DNA of 64,000 nucleotides, taken from positions 6,337,501 through 6,401,500 of the forward strand of contig NZ_JAUSYN010000002.1 of assembly GCF_030816915.1 (NCBI RefSeq), given 5' to 3'. The position numbers were made by a program, and so were the translations under genes. Position 1 is the stretch's first letter; every line of letters begins with the position of its first letter. Below the pieces are notes generated by a model. That model searched no databases, was not told the origin of the DNA, and saw only the letters and a list, made by a program, of their open reading frames with translations. Shown one piece after another: positions 9,370 to 18,936 of the stretch. Source of the stretch: Streptomyces sp. B3I8. Its GTDB lineage: Bacteria; Actinomycetota; Actinomycetes; Streptomycetales; Streptomycetaceae.

Positions 9370-9729
9370 ATGCCGGATGCCGAAGACGTACGCCGTATCG
9401 CCCTCTCCCTGCCGGACACGGTGGAGAAGACCGCCTGGAGCATGCCCACGTTCCGCGTCGCGGGAAAGATGTTCGCCACCCTCCCCGAGGACGAGACGTC
9501 CCTCGCCGTGCGCTGTCCGAAGGTGGAGCGCGACGAACTCGTGCTCGCCGAGCCGGACAAATTCTGGATCGCGGGCCACGAGGCGTCCTTCGCCTGGGTG
9601 CGCGCCCGGCTGGCCGCCCTGGAGGACGAGGCGGAACTGCGGGACATCCTCGCCGACTCCTGGCGCCAGGCGGCACCGCCCCGCCTCCTGGAAGCACATC
9701 CGACGCTGGGGCTGCCGGCCGCCGGCTGA
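9370..9729 (+). CDS. MmcQ/YjbR-family protein
   Basis: 119 aa, starting at ATG 9370. It matches the small MmcQ/YjbR fold: DVRRIALSLPDTVEKTAW, then FRVAGKMFATL, ending in LRDILADSWRQAAP. The fold is predicted to bind DNA (CyaY-like), but no biochemical role is established. It stands alone, 77 nt after the LysR gene and about 100 nt before a tRNA gene. Confidence 0.85.
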   Translation: MPDAEDVRRIALSLPDTVEKTAWSMPTFRVAGKMFATLPEDETSLAVRCPKVERDELVLAEPDKFWIAGHEASFAWVRARLAALEDEAELRDILADSWRQAAPPRLLEAHPTLGLPAAG

Positions 9730-9831
9730 CCGTGTGCCGTACGGGGAAAAGCCGTGCGCGGCCACCGCCCGGAGTGCGGTATGGTTTCCGTGCACGTTCG
9801 ACCCGGGGGAAACCCCAGGTCAGGCGGGCAG

Positions 9832-9905
<74 letters not shown>

Positions 9906-9924
9906 CTCGTGAGAGTCGCGGTTC

Positions 9925-9958
9925 AGGGCCGGTTTCGGAGGACATCCGAACCGGCCCT
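9925..9958 (+). terminator. Terminator of tRNA-Pro copy 1
   Basis: A stem of AGGGCCGGTTTCGGA against TCCGAACCGGCCCT, with one bulged T, 19 nt beyond the tRNA. It is nearly the same hairpin as behind copy 3 (29,952-29,985), so the tRNA and terminator were probably duplicated together. Confidence 0.8.
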
Positions 9959-10396
9959 CGGCATGTCTCCGCGGACCGGCGGCCAGGCGGCCCGGAGACG
10001 GCCTGGCCCGGCGCCGGTGACGGCCGTCGGTGACAACCCCCTGCGGCGGCTCCTTGCGACGGCCCCGGCAGCGGCATTTCCGTCGAAATCCGCACCCGCG
10101 CAACACCGTCGGCCCGCACCCGGCGGCGTCCGCCCCGGTCCGTGCGCCCCGCCGTACGCGACACCGCCCCACCGCCCACCGGACGTTCCCCGACGGCCGC
10201 GCCCCGGCGGTGCGGGGGGAGCCCCGAGTGACGCACGGCGCGGACGGACAGGTGGCCGAACCTGTTCGCACGCCGTACGGACCGGCGAAAACGCTTGGAC
10301 CTCACCGGTGTCCACGCGGGACACTGCCACCTTCCACCGGGCCCCTCACACGCGACTGCCGTGCGGCGCGCCCCCGAGCGACTACGGAGGGTCTCC
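9959..10396 (+). other. Non-coding stretch before the ABC transporter gene
   Basis: About 440 nt with no recognisable gene in any frame. It should contain the ABC transporter promoter. The Shine-Dalgarno GGAGG (10386-10390) closes it. I see no other convincing structure. Confidence 0.5.
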
Positions 10397-12253
10397 ATGC
10401 CATCACCGCCCGTACCCGATGCTCCACCGGGCAGGTCCCGAAAGACCGGTCCGGTCCTTCTCGCGCTGCGCCACTACGGCCGGGAACTGGCCCGCCGCAA
10501 ATGGCTGACGGCGGGAGCGATGCTGCTCCCCGCGGTCGGCAACATCGGCATCAACTACGTCGCCCCCCTGGTCGTCGCCAAGCTCGTCGGCCGCATCGCC
10601 GACCACGCTGACCTCGGCCTCGGCGACGCGCTGCCGTACGTCCTGGGCTTCGCCGGGACCCTGCTGCTCGCGGAGGTGATGTGGCGCCTCGGCCTGCACT
10701 GCCTCAACCGCCTCGCCGCCCGCGGCATCGAGCGCCTGTACATCACCGGGATGGACGAACTCTTCGCGAAGGACGCCGGGTTCTTCCACGACAACTTCGC
10801 CGGGGCGCTGACCAAGCGGGTCCTCAGCTTCGCCTCCCGCTTCGAGGACTGCGTCGACACGATGACGTTCCAGGTCATCGGCCGGATCGTGCCCCTGATC
10901 TTCGGGTCGGTGGTGCTGTGGCGCTACGAGCCCCTGCTCGTCGTCGGCCTGGTGGTGATGATCGGGACGACATCGGTCTGCGTGGCGCCCCTCATCCGGC
11001 GCCGACAGGCACTCGTGCGCCGCCGCGAGGAGGCCATCGCCCGGGTCGCCGGGCACGTCGCCGACAGCCTGATGAACATGGACACCGTCCGCGCGTTCGC
11101 CGCCGAGGAACGCGAGGCCGCCGAACACCGCTCCCGCGTCGCCCACTCCCGGAGCCTGACCCTGCGTTCCTGGGACTACGGCAACCTGCGCATCGACACC
11201 TTCGTCGCGCCGATGTCGGTGCTGACCAACGCGCTGGGCCTGCTGCTCGCCGTCGTCCTCGGCGGGGGCGCGCACGGCGTGGAGGCGGTCGTCGTGGCGT
11301 TCACCTACTACAGCAACGCCACCCGCATCATGTTCGAGTTCAACCAGATCTACCGCCGGCTGGAGAGCTCGATGACGGAGGCCGCGCAGTTCACCGAACT
11401 GCTGCTGCAGCCCCCGACCGTGCTCGACCCGCCGGCCCCCGAGCCGCTGCGGCCCGGGTCCGCCGACATCCGCTTCGAGAAGGTCACCTTCGCCCACCGG
11501 GGAAGCGAACCGCTCTTCCGGGGCCTGGACCTGACCGTGCCCGACGGGGCGAAGATCGGCCTGGTCGGCAGGTCCGGCGGCGGCAAGACCACCCTCACCC
11601 GGCTGCTGCTGCGCATGACGGACATCGACGCCGGCCGCATCCTGATCGGCGGCCAGGACATCACCCGGCTGCGCCAGGCGGACCTGCGCAGCCTGATGGC
11701 GTACGTGCCGCAGGACCCGGCGATGTTCCACCGCACCCTGCGGGAGAACATCGCGTTCGCCCGGCCCGGCGCCACCGACGCCGAGATCCGCCACGCGGCC
11801 GAGGCCGCGCACGTCACGGAGTTCGCCGACGGGCTGCCGGACGGCTTCGACACCATGGTCGGCGAGCGTGGCGTCAAACTCTCCGGCGGGCAGCGGCAGC
11901 GGGTCGCGCTCGCCCGGGCCATCCTGCGGGACGCGCCGATCCTGCTGCTCGACGAGGCGACCAGCGCCCTGGACTCCGAGAGTGAGGTGCTGATCCAGGA
12001 GGCGTTGTGGCGGCTCATGGAGGGGCGCACGGCGCTCGTCGTCGCCCACCGGCTGAGCACGGTCGCCGGCATGGACCGGCTCGTCGTCCTCGACCGCGGC
12101 CGGATCATCGAGCAGGGCACCCACCAGGAACTGCTCGCCTGCGACGGGGCCTACGCCAAGCTGTGGCAGCACCAGTCGGGCGGCTTCCTCGACGAGGTGG
12201 ACGAGGCGGACAAGGCGGATGAGGTGGACGCGGTGGGCGCCGACCTGGTCTGA
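10397..12253 (+). CDS. ABC exporter, fused membrane and ATPase domains
   Basis: 618 aa. ATG 10397 follows GGAGG by 6 nt. It is a half-size type IV ABC exporter. The transmembrane domain covers about residues 30-330, and the nucleotide-binding domain carries Walker [10 protein letters not shown] near 390, signature LSGGQRQR near 494, Walker [13 protein letters not shown] near 517 and an H-loop VVAHRLSTV near 550. Such proteins act as homodimers in the cytoplasmic membrane. The substrate is unknown: drug, lipid or peptide export are all possible. The C-terminus is a short acidic tail with repeated Asp/Glu-Ala-Asp triplets. Confidence 0.92.
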   Translation: MPSPPVPDAPPGRSRKTGPVLLALRHYGRELARRKWLTAGAMLLPAVGNIGINYVAPLVVAKLVGRIADHADLGLGDALPYVLGFAGTLLLAEVMWRLGLHCLNRLAARGIERLYITGMDELFAKDAGFFHDNFAGALTKRVLSFASRFEDCVDTMTFQVIGRIVPLIFGSVVLWRYEPLLVVGLVVMIGTTSVCVAPLIRRRQALVRRREEAIARVAGHVADSLMNMDTVRAFAAEEREAAEHRSRVAHSRSLTLRSWDYGNLRIDTFVAPMSVLTNALGLLLAVVLGGGAHGVEAVVVAFTYYSNATRIMFEFNQIYRRLESSMTEAAQFTELLLQPPTVLDPPAPEPLRPGSADIRFEKVTFAHRGSEPLFRGLDLTVPDGAKIGLVGRSGGGKTTLTRLLLRMTDIDAGRILIGGQDITRLRQADLRSLMAYVPQDPAMFHRTLRENIAFARPGATDAEIRHAAEAAHVTEFADGLPDGFDTMVGERGVKLSGGQRQRVALARAILRDAPILLLDEATSALDSESEVLIQEALWRLMEGRTALVVAHRLSTVAGMDRLVVLDRGRIIEQGTHQELLACDGAYAKLWQHQSGGFLDEVDEADKADEVDAVGADLV

Positions 12254-12312
12254 GGACGCGGCGCCCGGCGGCGCGCGGTGTGGCCCCGGGACCGCGGGGA
12301 ACCTGGGGTCAC

Positions 12313-13842
12313 ATGGACGAGCAGGCAGCACTTCACCGGTCGTACTGGCTCGAGACGGCCCCCGGGGGCGAGCCCGGACCGCCCCCGGCCGACGGCCTCG
12401 TCGTGGACGTCGCCGTCGTCGGCGGCGGCATCGCCGGGCTCAGCACCGCCTGGGAACTGGCCCGCGACGGCCACCGCGTCGCCGTGCTGGAGGCCGGCCG
12501 GCTCGCCGCCGGGGTCACCGGGCACACCACGGCGAAGCTGACCGCCCAGCACGGCCTGGTGTACGACAAGCTGCGCCGCACCCGGGGGGCCGAGGCCGCC
12601 CGGCTGTACGCCCGTTCCCAGTACGAGGCCGTCCGGCACGCCGGTGAGATCGCCGCCGAGCTCGGCATCGAGTGCGAGTGGGAGGAAGCGGCCGCCTACA
12701 CCTTCACCCAGGAGGCCGGCCGCGTCGACGAACTGCGCGCCGAGGCCGAGGCCGCCCGCGAGGCCGGGCTGCCCGCCGAGTTCACCACCGACACCGACCT
12801 GCCCTTTCCCGTCGCGGGCGCCGTCGAGGTCACCGGCCAGGCCCAGTTCCACCCGGTGAAGTACCTCCGGGCGCTCGCCGAGGACATCCGCCGCCGGGGC
12901 GGCACCCTGCACGAGCACACCCGCGTCACCAAACTCACCGAGGGCGAGCCCTGCGTGCTCACCACCGCGGCCGGTACCGAGGTGAGGACGGGGACGGTCG
13001 TGGTCGCCACGCACTACCCCGTCTTCGACCGCGCGCTGCTGTTCACCCGGCTCTCCCCGCGCCGCGAACTCGTGATCACCGCGCCCATCGAGACCGAGGC
13101 CGCACCGCGCGGCATGTACCTCACGCCCGACCGGAACACCCGCTCGGTGCGGACCGCCCCGTACACGGACGGCAAGCGGCTGCTCGTCATCACCGGCGAG
13201 CACTTCACCCCGGGCTCCGGGGTGGACGTCGAGGAGCGTTTCACCCGTCTCACCGAGTGGGCCGGACAGACCTTCGGCGACCTCCGTATCAGCCACCGCT
13301 GGGCCACCCAGGACAACGACTCCACGGACACCGTGCCGCTCGTCGGCCCCCTGCACCAGGGCAGCCGCCACGCCTACGTGGCCACCGGCTTCGGCGGCTG
13401 GGGGCTGAGCGGCGGCATCATGGCCGGCCGGCTCCTCGCCGACCTGATCGGCGGACGCACGCCCGAGTGGAGCGGGCTGTACGACCCCCGGCGGCTGGCC
13501 TCCGTGGCCCGCGAGGGCGGGGAGTTCCTCAAGAACCAGGCCAAGGTCGCCCGACACTTCGTCGGCGGCCGGCTCACCTCGATGAGCGGCCCCGGCGTCG
13601 ACGAGATCGCCCCGGGCGACGGGGCGATCGTCCACGTCGGCGGCGCGCGCACCGCCGTGTACCGCGACGAGGCCGGGGCCCTGCACGCCGTTTCCGCGCG
13701 CTGCACCCACCTGGGCTGCCTGGTCGCCTTCAACCGCGCCGAACGCGCCTGGGAGTGCCCGTGCCACGGCTCCCGCTTCGACACCGACGGCGAGGTCGTC
13801 CAGGGGCCGGCCGTGCGGCCGCTCGCACGCAGGGAGTTGTAG
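12313..13842 (+). CDS. FAD-dependent oxidoreductase with C-terminal Rieske domain
   Basis: 509 aa from ATG 12313; a GTG at 12280 is an alternative. The N-terminal FAD motif [17 protein letters not shown] belongs to the DAO/glycine-oxidase-like fold (residues about 35-400). A C-terminal Rieske [2Fe-2S] domain has CTHLGC and CPCHG near residues 464-487, the C-x-H...C-x2-H pattern. The same two-domain layout is common in actinobacteria and Bacillus, but the substrate is not established. It lies 59 nt after the ABC gene, perhaps co-transcribed. The Rieske part implies electron transfer to or from the flavin. Confidence 0.9.
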   Translation: MDEQAALHRSYWLETAPGGEPGPPPADGLVVDVAVVGGGIAGLSTAWELARDGHRVAVLEAGRLAAGVTGHTTAKLTAQHGLVYDKLRRTRGAEAARLYARSQYEAVRHAGEIAAELGIECEWEEAAAYTFTQEAGRVDELRAEAEAAREAGLPAEFTTDTDLPFPVAGAVEVTGQAQFHPVKYLRALAEDIRRRGGTLHEHTRVTKLTEGEPCVLTTAAGTEVRTGTVVVATHYPVFDRALLFTRLSPRRELVITAPIETEAAPRGMYLTPDRNTRSVRTAPYTDGKRLLVITGEHFTPGSGVDVEERFTRLTEWAGQTFGDLRISHRWATQDNDSTDTVPLVGPLHQGSRHAYVATGFGGWGLSGGIMAGRLLADLIGGRTPEWSGLYDPRRLASVAREGGEFLKNQAKVARHFVGGRLTSMSGPGVDEIAPGDGAIVHVGGARTAVYRDEAGALHAVSARCTHLGCLVAFNRAERAWECPCHGSRFDTDGEVVQGPAVRPLARREL

Positions 13843-13989
13843 GACGTCGTCGGGCGTCGCCGGACGTCGTCACGTTTCGGTGTGGAGACGCTGGGCACCC
13901 GGAGTCACGGGCGGCACCGGCGAAACGGCGCCTCCCCTGTGAAACCGGGGTGACCGGAGTTTTCGGACGACGAAGGAAGATGACTTGCC

Positions 13990-14172
13990 GTGACCGTGCA
14001 CACCAGTGACACCTGGGTCGCCGACCGACTCGAAACGGGCTGGGCCAAGGCCAGGCAGGTCCGTGGGAAGGGCGTACGCACGTGCGTGCCGGCGGTCCAG
14101 GAGCACGGCGAGCGGTACGGGACGGAACCGGTCCGGGACACCGAGGGGAACATCATCAGGGGCGAGGACTGA
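13990..14172 (+). CDS. Small hypothetical protein
   Basis: 60 aa from GTG 13990, with GAAGGAAG about 10 nt upstream. The sequence is not low complexity (MTVHTSDTWVADRLETGWAK) and ends acidic. I do not recognise a family. A strong hairpin follows at 14202-14245, which supports a real transcription unit. An overlapping frame starting at 14006 is less plausible. Confidence 0.55.
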   Translation: MTVHTSDTWVADRLETGWAKARQVRGKGVRTCVPAVQEHGERYGTEPVRDTEGNIIRGED

Positions 14173-14201
14173 GGACCACCACCGGTAACAAGGGGTAGGT
14201 A

Positions 14202-14245
14202 GAGGGGCCGGAGCGGCGGTTGGCGGACCGCCGCTCCGGCCCCTC
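14202..14245 (+). terminator. Strong terminator after the small gene
   Basis: A perfect 18-bp stem, GAGGGGCCGGAGCGGCGG against its complement, with loop TTGGCGGA. The right arm runs into the 17-nt tandem repeat at 14238. Confidence 0.8.
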
Positions 14246-14288
14246 GGCGTGCGCGGCCCCTCGGCGTGCGTGGCCCCTCGGCGTGCGT
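14238..14288. repeat. 17-nt tandem repeat, three units
   Basis: Three head-to-tail copies of GGCCCCTCGGCGTGCGY (14238-14254, 14255-14271, 14272-14288) differ only in the last base; a degenerate fourth unit follows. It lies between two convergent terminators. Confidence 0.85.
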
Positions 14289-14341
14289 GGCCCCTGCGCG
14301 GTCTCCCGGCGTGCGCGGCCGCCTCGCCGCGGACCGGACGC

Positions 14342-14376
14342 GTTCCCCGTACCCCTCGCAAAGGGGTACGGGGAAC
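14342..14376 (-). terminator. Terminator of the catalase gene
   Basis: A perfect 15-bp stem GTTCCCCGTACCCCT / AGGGGTACGGGGAAC with loop CGCAA, 29 nt beyond the catalase stop. It may work in both directions. Confidence 0.85.
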
Positions 14377-14404
14377 CGCGCGAACGAGCGGGCCGCTCGG
14401 TGTG

Positions 14405-16687
14405 TCAGTCGCCGGCGGCCGTAGCCGTGAAGCGCTCCCAGACGCGGTGCGTGGTCAGGAGTCGCGTGACCTCGGCCAGCGCCTGCGGGCCGCCGTCGGC
14501 CGTCACCACGCCGGGCGCCTGTGCCGGAACACCCGCCGCGTCCAGCACCGTTCGGCCCCCGCCCCAGACGCCGATCGCCTTGCCGTGCCGGAACGCCTCG
14601 TCCAGCAACAGCAGCACCCGGGGATCCGTGGCCGCTCCCGCACCCGGCTCCCCGGCCTTCTCGTCCCGGGCGCCGAACGCGTCTGCGCCCCTTCCGGGCA
14701 CCCCCGCCACCAGCACCGCGTCGAACTCGATCGACCGTGCCGTGGCGAACGTACGCTGCACGGTGACCGGATCGGCGTCCTCGGCGCCCAGCCTGCCGCC
14801 CGCCGGGGCGACGACAAGCGGCACCATGCCGTCGTCGAGCACGGCCCGCCGTACCGCGCGCACGCCGTCCAGGTCGCCCTCCGCGCCGGTGACGACGGCG
14901 ATCACCCTGCCGTCCGTCGGCCAGCTCCGGCCCACCTGGGACAGGGCCGGGCTCGGTGCGACCTCCTCCGGCGCCACCGTCGGCTCCGGTGCCGGCAGTC
15001 CTAGCCCCGCGGCGACGGGCGCGCACAGTTCGGGGTCGATGTTGGCCAGCACCCGCAACCCGCGCTCCTTGACCGTCTGCTCGTAGCACTTGCCGAGCTC
15101 GAAGGTGTACGCGGCGACGATGTGCTCCCGCTCCACCGGGCTCATGCTCCGCCAGAACCGGCGCGGCTGGCTGAAGTGGTCCGCGAACGTCTCCGGGGCC
15201 TCACGGACCTTCGTCGACCGCGGCACCGTCACCGGCGTCTCCACGAACGCCCCGTCGTCCGCGCCCGCGGTGAACGGGCAGCCCCCGTCGAGGGAGTGGG
15301 GCCGGTACGGGGCCACGCCCGTGTGCACGGCCTGCTGGTGGAAACCGTCCCGCAGCATGTCGTTGACCGGCGCGTGCGGGCGGTTGATCGGGATCTGCCC
15401 GAAGTTGGGCCCGGCAAGGCGGGTGATCTGCGTGTCCAGGTAGGAGAACAGCCGACCGGCCAGCAGCGGGTCGTCGGTGACGTCGATGCCCGGCACCAGG
15501 TGCCCCGGGTGGAAGGCGACCTGCTCGGTCTCCGCGAAGAAGTTGGTCGGGTTCCTGTTCAGCGTCAGCAGCCCGATCGGCTGCACCGGCGCCAGCTCCT
15601 CGGGGACGATGTTCGTCGGGTCGAGCAGGTCGATGCCCTCGAAGGTCTGCTCAGGGGTGTCCGGGAAGGTCTGGATGCCCAGCTCCCACTGCGGGTACGC
15701 GCCCGCCTCGATCGCGTCGGCCAGGTCCCGGCGGTGGAAGTCCGGGTCCACCCCGCCCGCGATCTGCGCCTCCTCCCACACCAGGGAGTGCACGCCCAGC
15801 TTCGGCTTCCAGTGGAACTTCACCAGCGTGGTGGCACCCTCGGCGTTCACCAGCCGGAAGGTGTGGACGCCGAAGCCCTCCATCATGCGGTACGACCGAG
15901 GGATGCCCCGGTCCGACATGTTCCACAGCACGTGGTGCGTGGCCTCGGTGTGCAGGGTGACGAAGTCCCAGTGCGTGTCGTGCGCGCTCTGCGCCTGCGG
16001 GATCTCCCGGTCCGGGTGCGGCTTGGCGGCGTGCACGATGTCCGGGAACTTGATCGCGTCCTGGATGAAGAAGACCGGGATGTTGTTGCCGACCAGGTCG
16101 AACGTGCCCTCGGTGGTGTAGAACTTCGTCGCGAAACCCCGGGTGTCGCGCACGGTGTCCGCCGAGCCGCGCGAACCGAGCACCGTCGAGAAGCGCGTGA
16201 ACACCGGCGTCTCGACGTCCTTGCCGAGGAACGCCGCCTTGGTGACGCTCGCGGCGGTGCCGTACCCCTTGAAGACGCCGTGCGCCGCGGCGCCGCGCGC
16301 GTGCACGACCCGCTCCGGGATGCGCTCGTGGTCGAAGTGGGTGATCTTCTCCCGCAGATGGTGATCCTGCAGCAGGACGGGGCCGCGCGGGCCGGCCTTG
16401 AGGGAGTGGTCGGTGTCGTACAGCCGGGCGCCCTGCGCCGTGGTCAGGTACGCGCCGTGCTGCGAGCGCGTGGCCGGGTCGGCACCGGTGACCTGCCCCG
16501 TCGGGCCGACCGTCTCCGGCGCGCCCTGGTCCGGCTCGGGCGGCAGCGGCTCCCGGGGTTCGGTCGGCTCCGCGAGGGGCGGGGCCTCGGGGCCGGGGCG
16601 TCCGGGTACGCCCTCGGGGGGTCCGTCGCCGCGGAGTACGTCGGCGGCCTTCTCCGCGAATGCCCTCACGGGGTTCTTCTCAGTCAT
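14405..16687 (-). CDS. katE: Large-subunit (clade II) catalase, HPII type
   Basis: 760 aa, matching HPII-type catalases that carry an extra C-terminal flavodoxin/DJ-1-like domain. ATG at 16687 has GGGAG just upstream. It dismutates hydrogen peroxide in the cytosol using haem. Distal catalytic residues are His129 (RVVHARGAAAHG) and Asn202 (GNNIPVFFIQD); the proximal Tyr lies in RLFSYLDTQITRL. The C-terminal domain covers about residues 590-760 (RVIAVVTGAEGDLDGVRAVR). It is grouped with a DUF3140 gene and dps on the same strand, suggesting an oxidative or stationary-phase stress set. Confidence 0.96.
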   Translation of the reverse strand: MTEKNPVRAFAEKAADVLRGDGPPEGVPGRPGPEAPPLAEPTEPREPLPPEPDQGAPETVGPTGQVTGADPATRSQHGAYLTTAQGARLYDTDHSLKAGPRGPVLLQDHHLREKITHFDHERIPERVVHARGAAAHGVFKGYGTAASVTKAAFLGKDVETPVFTRFSTVLGSRGSADTVRDTRGFATKFYTTEGTFDLVGNNIPVFFIQDAIKFPDIVHAAKPHPDREIPQAQSAHDTHWDFVTLHTEATHHVLWNMSDRGIPRSYRMMEGFGVHTFRLVNAEGATTLVKFHWKPKLGVHSLVWEEAQIAGGVDPDFHRRDLADAIEAGAYPQWELGIQTFPDTPEQTFEGIDLLDPTNIVPEELAPVQPIGLLTLNRNPTNFFAETEQVAFHPGHLVPGIDVTDDPLLAGRLFSYLDTQITRLAGPNFGQIPINRPHAPVNDMLRDGFHQQAVHTGVAPYRPHSLDGGCPFTAGADDGAFVETPVTVPRSTKVREAPETFADHFSQPRRFWRSMSPVEREHIVAAYTFELGKCYEQTVKERGLRVLANIDPELCAPVAAGLGLPAPEPTVAPEEVAPSPALSQVGRSWPTDGRVIAVVTGAEGDLDGVRAVRRAVLDDGMVPLVVAPAGGRLGAEDADPVTVQRTFATARSIEFDAVLVAGVPGRGADAFGARDEKAGEPGAGAATDPRVLLLLDEAFRHGKAIGVWGGGRTVLDAAGVPAQAPGVVTADGGPQALAEVTRLLTTHRVWERFTATAAGD

Positions 16688-16891
16688 CGCTCTCCCACGT
16701 GGCGCTGTCCTCGCCGTGCCTCGGTGCGCGGCGGAGCCGCCTGAGTACCCGGGGGAGCGGGTGTCGAACTCGAGCGAAGCGGTGACGTCCGGGCCGCCGC
16801 GCCCTTCCCCATGGCGCGGCCCTCGACGCGGCGCGGCCCCCTACGGGCGTGCCGTGGTGGGCCTGTGCCGGTGGGGGCCTGTGCCGGTGGC

Positions 16892-17272
16892 TCAGCGGGA
16901 CTGTGAGCGGGACTCCGTCCGCTCCGGTTTGAGCGGGTCGTGGCCGAGGGACATCAGCCGGTGCCGCCGTGCCGTGTCCTCCGCGCTGTCCGCGCGCTCC
17001 GGCTCGGGCTCGTCCGCCCGGTCCTGCTCGGCGGTGACGGCGTCCACGACCTCGTACATCACGTCGATGTCGGCTTCCCCGAGGTCCGTGCGCCGCTTCT
17101 GCAGGATGGCCAGCACATGCTGTCCGGTCGCCGGGCCTGCCCGGTCGGGCATCGGCTCGGTCTCCTCCCCGGCGTCCTGGACCCGCAGCCAGGCCGCCAG
17201 CTCCTGGGAGGTCATGTTCACCACACGGTGGAACTCGTCCCACAGCGTGTCGAGTTCGAGGGCGTCGGCCAT
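16892..17272 (-). CDS. DUF3140-family protein
   Basis: 126 aa from ATG 17272, with GGAAGG about 9 nt upstream; a GTG codon directly before is an alternative. The core LDTLWDEFHRVVNMTSQELAAWL and the region QHVLAILQKRRTDLGEADI match the DUF3140 family, whose function is unknown. Its C-terminal third is acidic and charged. It sits between dps (81 nt upstream) and katE (204 nt downstream) on the same strand, so a stress-linked role is inferred from context only. Confidence 0.85.
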   Translation of the reverse strand: MADALELDTLWDEFHRVVNMTSQELAAWLRVQDAGEETEPMPDRAGPATGQHVLAILQKRRTDLGEADIDVMYEVVDAVTAEQDRADEPEPERADSAEDTARRHRLMSLGHDPLKPERTESRSQSR

Positions 17273-17353
17273 CACTTTCCCTTCCGTGCGCGTTCCTGGG
17301 CGTGCGGGCGGCGGGCGCCGTCACCGGGGCGGGCCCGCCGTAGTCCCGAGGGG

Positions 17354-17839
17354 TCAGCCCTCCTCGTGCGGGTAGTTCTCCGCGTCGAACATCCAGCGCT
17401 GCTTCTCCAGGTCGGCGGTGATCGCGATCAGCAGGTCCTGAGTGACCGGGTCGGCCTCGTCGGTGGCGCGGATCCGCTCCCGCAGCCGTTTGACGGCGGT
17501 CTCCAGGGCGTCCACGACCATCTGGACGACGTCGGAGTCGCGCACCCAGCCGACCTTCGGGCCGCCCAGGTTGAACGAGGCGGCGATGGTCTCCGGCCGG
17601 CCGTCCGGCGGCACGCCGATCGCGGCCGCGCGCTCGGCCACGGTGTCGGAGAACGTCCGGGCGGTGTCCACGACCTCGTCGAGCTGGAGGTGAATGGAAC
17701 GGAACCGGGGCCCGACGATGCTCCAGTGCGCCTGCTTGCCGACGAGCGAGAGGCCGAGCAGGTCCACCAGCGTCTGCTGGAGGACGTCCCCGGCCACTCG
17801 ACGGGCATCGTCGGGGAGCGTGCTCTTCACTACGGTCAT
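17354..17839 (-). CDS. dps: Dps-family ferritin-like DNA-protection protein
   Basis: 161 aa. ATG 17839 has AAGGAG 9 nt upstream. Dps signatures: LLGLSLVGKQAHWSIVGPRF contains the His of the ferroxidase site, and HLQLDEVVDTARTFSDTVAE supplies the Asp/Glu ligands. Dps forms dodecamers that oxidise Fe(II) with peroxide and coat DNA. I see no long Lys-rich N-terminal DNA-binding tail. It may be read with the DUF3140 gene and katE. Confidence 0.93.
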   Translation of the reverse strand: MTVVKSTLPDDARRVAGDVLQQTLVDLLGLSLVGKQAHWSIVGPRFRSIHLQLDEVVDTARTFSDTVAERAAAIGVPPDGRPETIAASFNLGGPKVGWVRDSDVVQMVVDALETAVKRLRERIRATDEADPVTQDLLIAITADLEKQRWMFDAENYPHEEG

Positions 17840-18023
17840 GCCTCGGTTCTCCTTAAGTCGTGTGTCTCCTCGCGGGTCCTGTGCCCCGCGTGTCTGCCCC
17901 ACCCCCACGCGAGTGCCCGCCGCCCCCCGCCGGAAACCCGGTCGGTCCGCCGACGGAGGAAAGGACCGAAAGGCGAGACACTCCTTACGTGCCAGGTGGG
18001 GAGGGCATAGCATCGGTGGCCGC

Positions 18024-18797
18024 ATGGACACGATCTCGCTCTCGCACCTGACCCCGTGGGGCTTCGCCGCGCTCGCCGCGGCCGTCGTCCTCGTCGGCTT
18101 CTCCAAGACCGCGGTGAGCGGCGCCAATACCGTCAGCCTGGCGATCTTCGCGGCCGTGCTGCCGGCCCGCGCGTCGACCGGCGTACTGCTGCCCCTCCTC
18201 ATCGCCGGCGACGTCCTCGCCGTCCTCACCTACCGGCGGCACGCCCACTGGCCCACCCTGTGGCGGCTCTTCCCCGCGGTGGCGGTCGGCCTCGTCCTCG
18301 GCACCGGGTTCCTGCTGTGGGCCGGTGACGGAGTCGTACGGGTGTCGATCGGGGCGATCCTGCTGCTGATGGCGGCGGTCACGATGTGGCGCCGGCGCAC
18401 CGCCGAACGCGGAAGCGACCCGGACGAGGTGGTCACCCGGGGCGGCAGGATCAAGGCGCGCTCGTACGGCGTCCTCGGCGGCTTCACCACGATGGTCGCC
18501 AACGCGGGCGGCCCGGTGATGTCGCTCTACCTGCTCTCCGCGGGCTTCCGCAAGCTCGGTTTCCTGGGCACCTCGGCGTTCTTCTACCTCATCGTCAACC
18601 TGGTCAAGGTGCCGTTCAGCGCGGGCCTGGGGCTGATCGACGGCCGGTCGCTGCTGCTCGACGCGGCACTCGTGGTGTTCGTCGTCCCGGGCGCCCTCCT
18701 CGGCAAGTGGGCCGCCGACCGCATCAACCAGCGCCTCTTCGAACGCCTCGTGATCGCCGCGACGGTGGTGGGCGGCGTGCAACTGCTGGTGCGGTGA
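18024..18797 (+). CDS. TauE/SafE-family sulfite/anion permease
   Basis: 257 aa from ATG 18024; no strong Shine-Dalgarno. It has eight or so hydrophobic segments and two related halves, the TauE/SafE (DUF81) layout, with the internal motif GGFTTMVANAGGPVMSLYLL. These permeases move sulfite, sulfoacetate or other small organic anions across the cytoplasmic membrane. No sulfur-metabolism gene lies beside it, so the substrate is open. It is divergent from dps across about 184 nt. Confidence 0.88.
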   Translation: MDTISLSHLTPWGFAALAAAVVLVGFSKTAVSGANTVSLAIFAAVLPARASTGVLLPLLIAGDVLAVLTYRRHAHWPTLWRLFPAVAVGLVLGTGFLLWAGDGVVRVSIGAILLLMAAVTMWRRRTAERGSDPDEVVTRGGRIKARSYGVLGGFTTMVANAGGPVMSLYLLSAGFRKLGFLGTSAFFYLIVNLVKVPFSAGLGLIDGRSLLLDAALVVFVVPGALLGKWAADRINQRLFERLVIAATVVGGVQLLVR

Positions 18798-18936
18798 GCC
18801 CGGTTGCCGGTGGTTTTGAGTGCCGGTGGTCCTAGGTGCCGGAGAGTCCGGTCGTCGGTGCGGCGGGTCCGGCCGCCGGGTCGAGGGGCCCGGCCGCCGG
18901 TGCGGTCGGCCCGGCCGGGCACGTACGCTCGCCGGC

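Noticed and set aside
14238..14288. Tandem repeat considered as a CRISPR array
   Set aside because: Units abut directly without spacers and no cas genes are present; the same holds for the repeats at 33751, 37654 and 60445.
18798..18936. Cobalamin riboswitch upstream of cobK
   Set aside because: The leader is only low-complexity GGCCGGTCC-type repeats; no B12-box-like core could be found.
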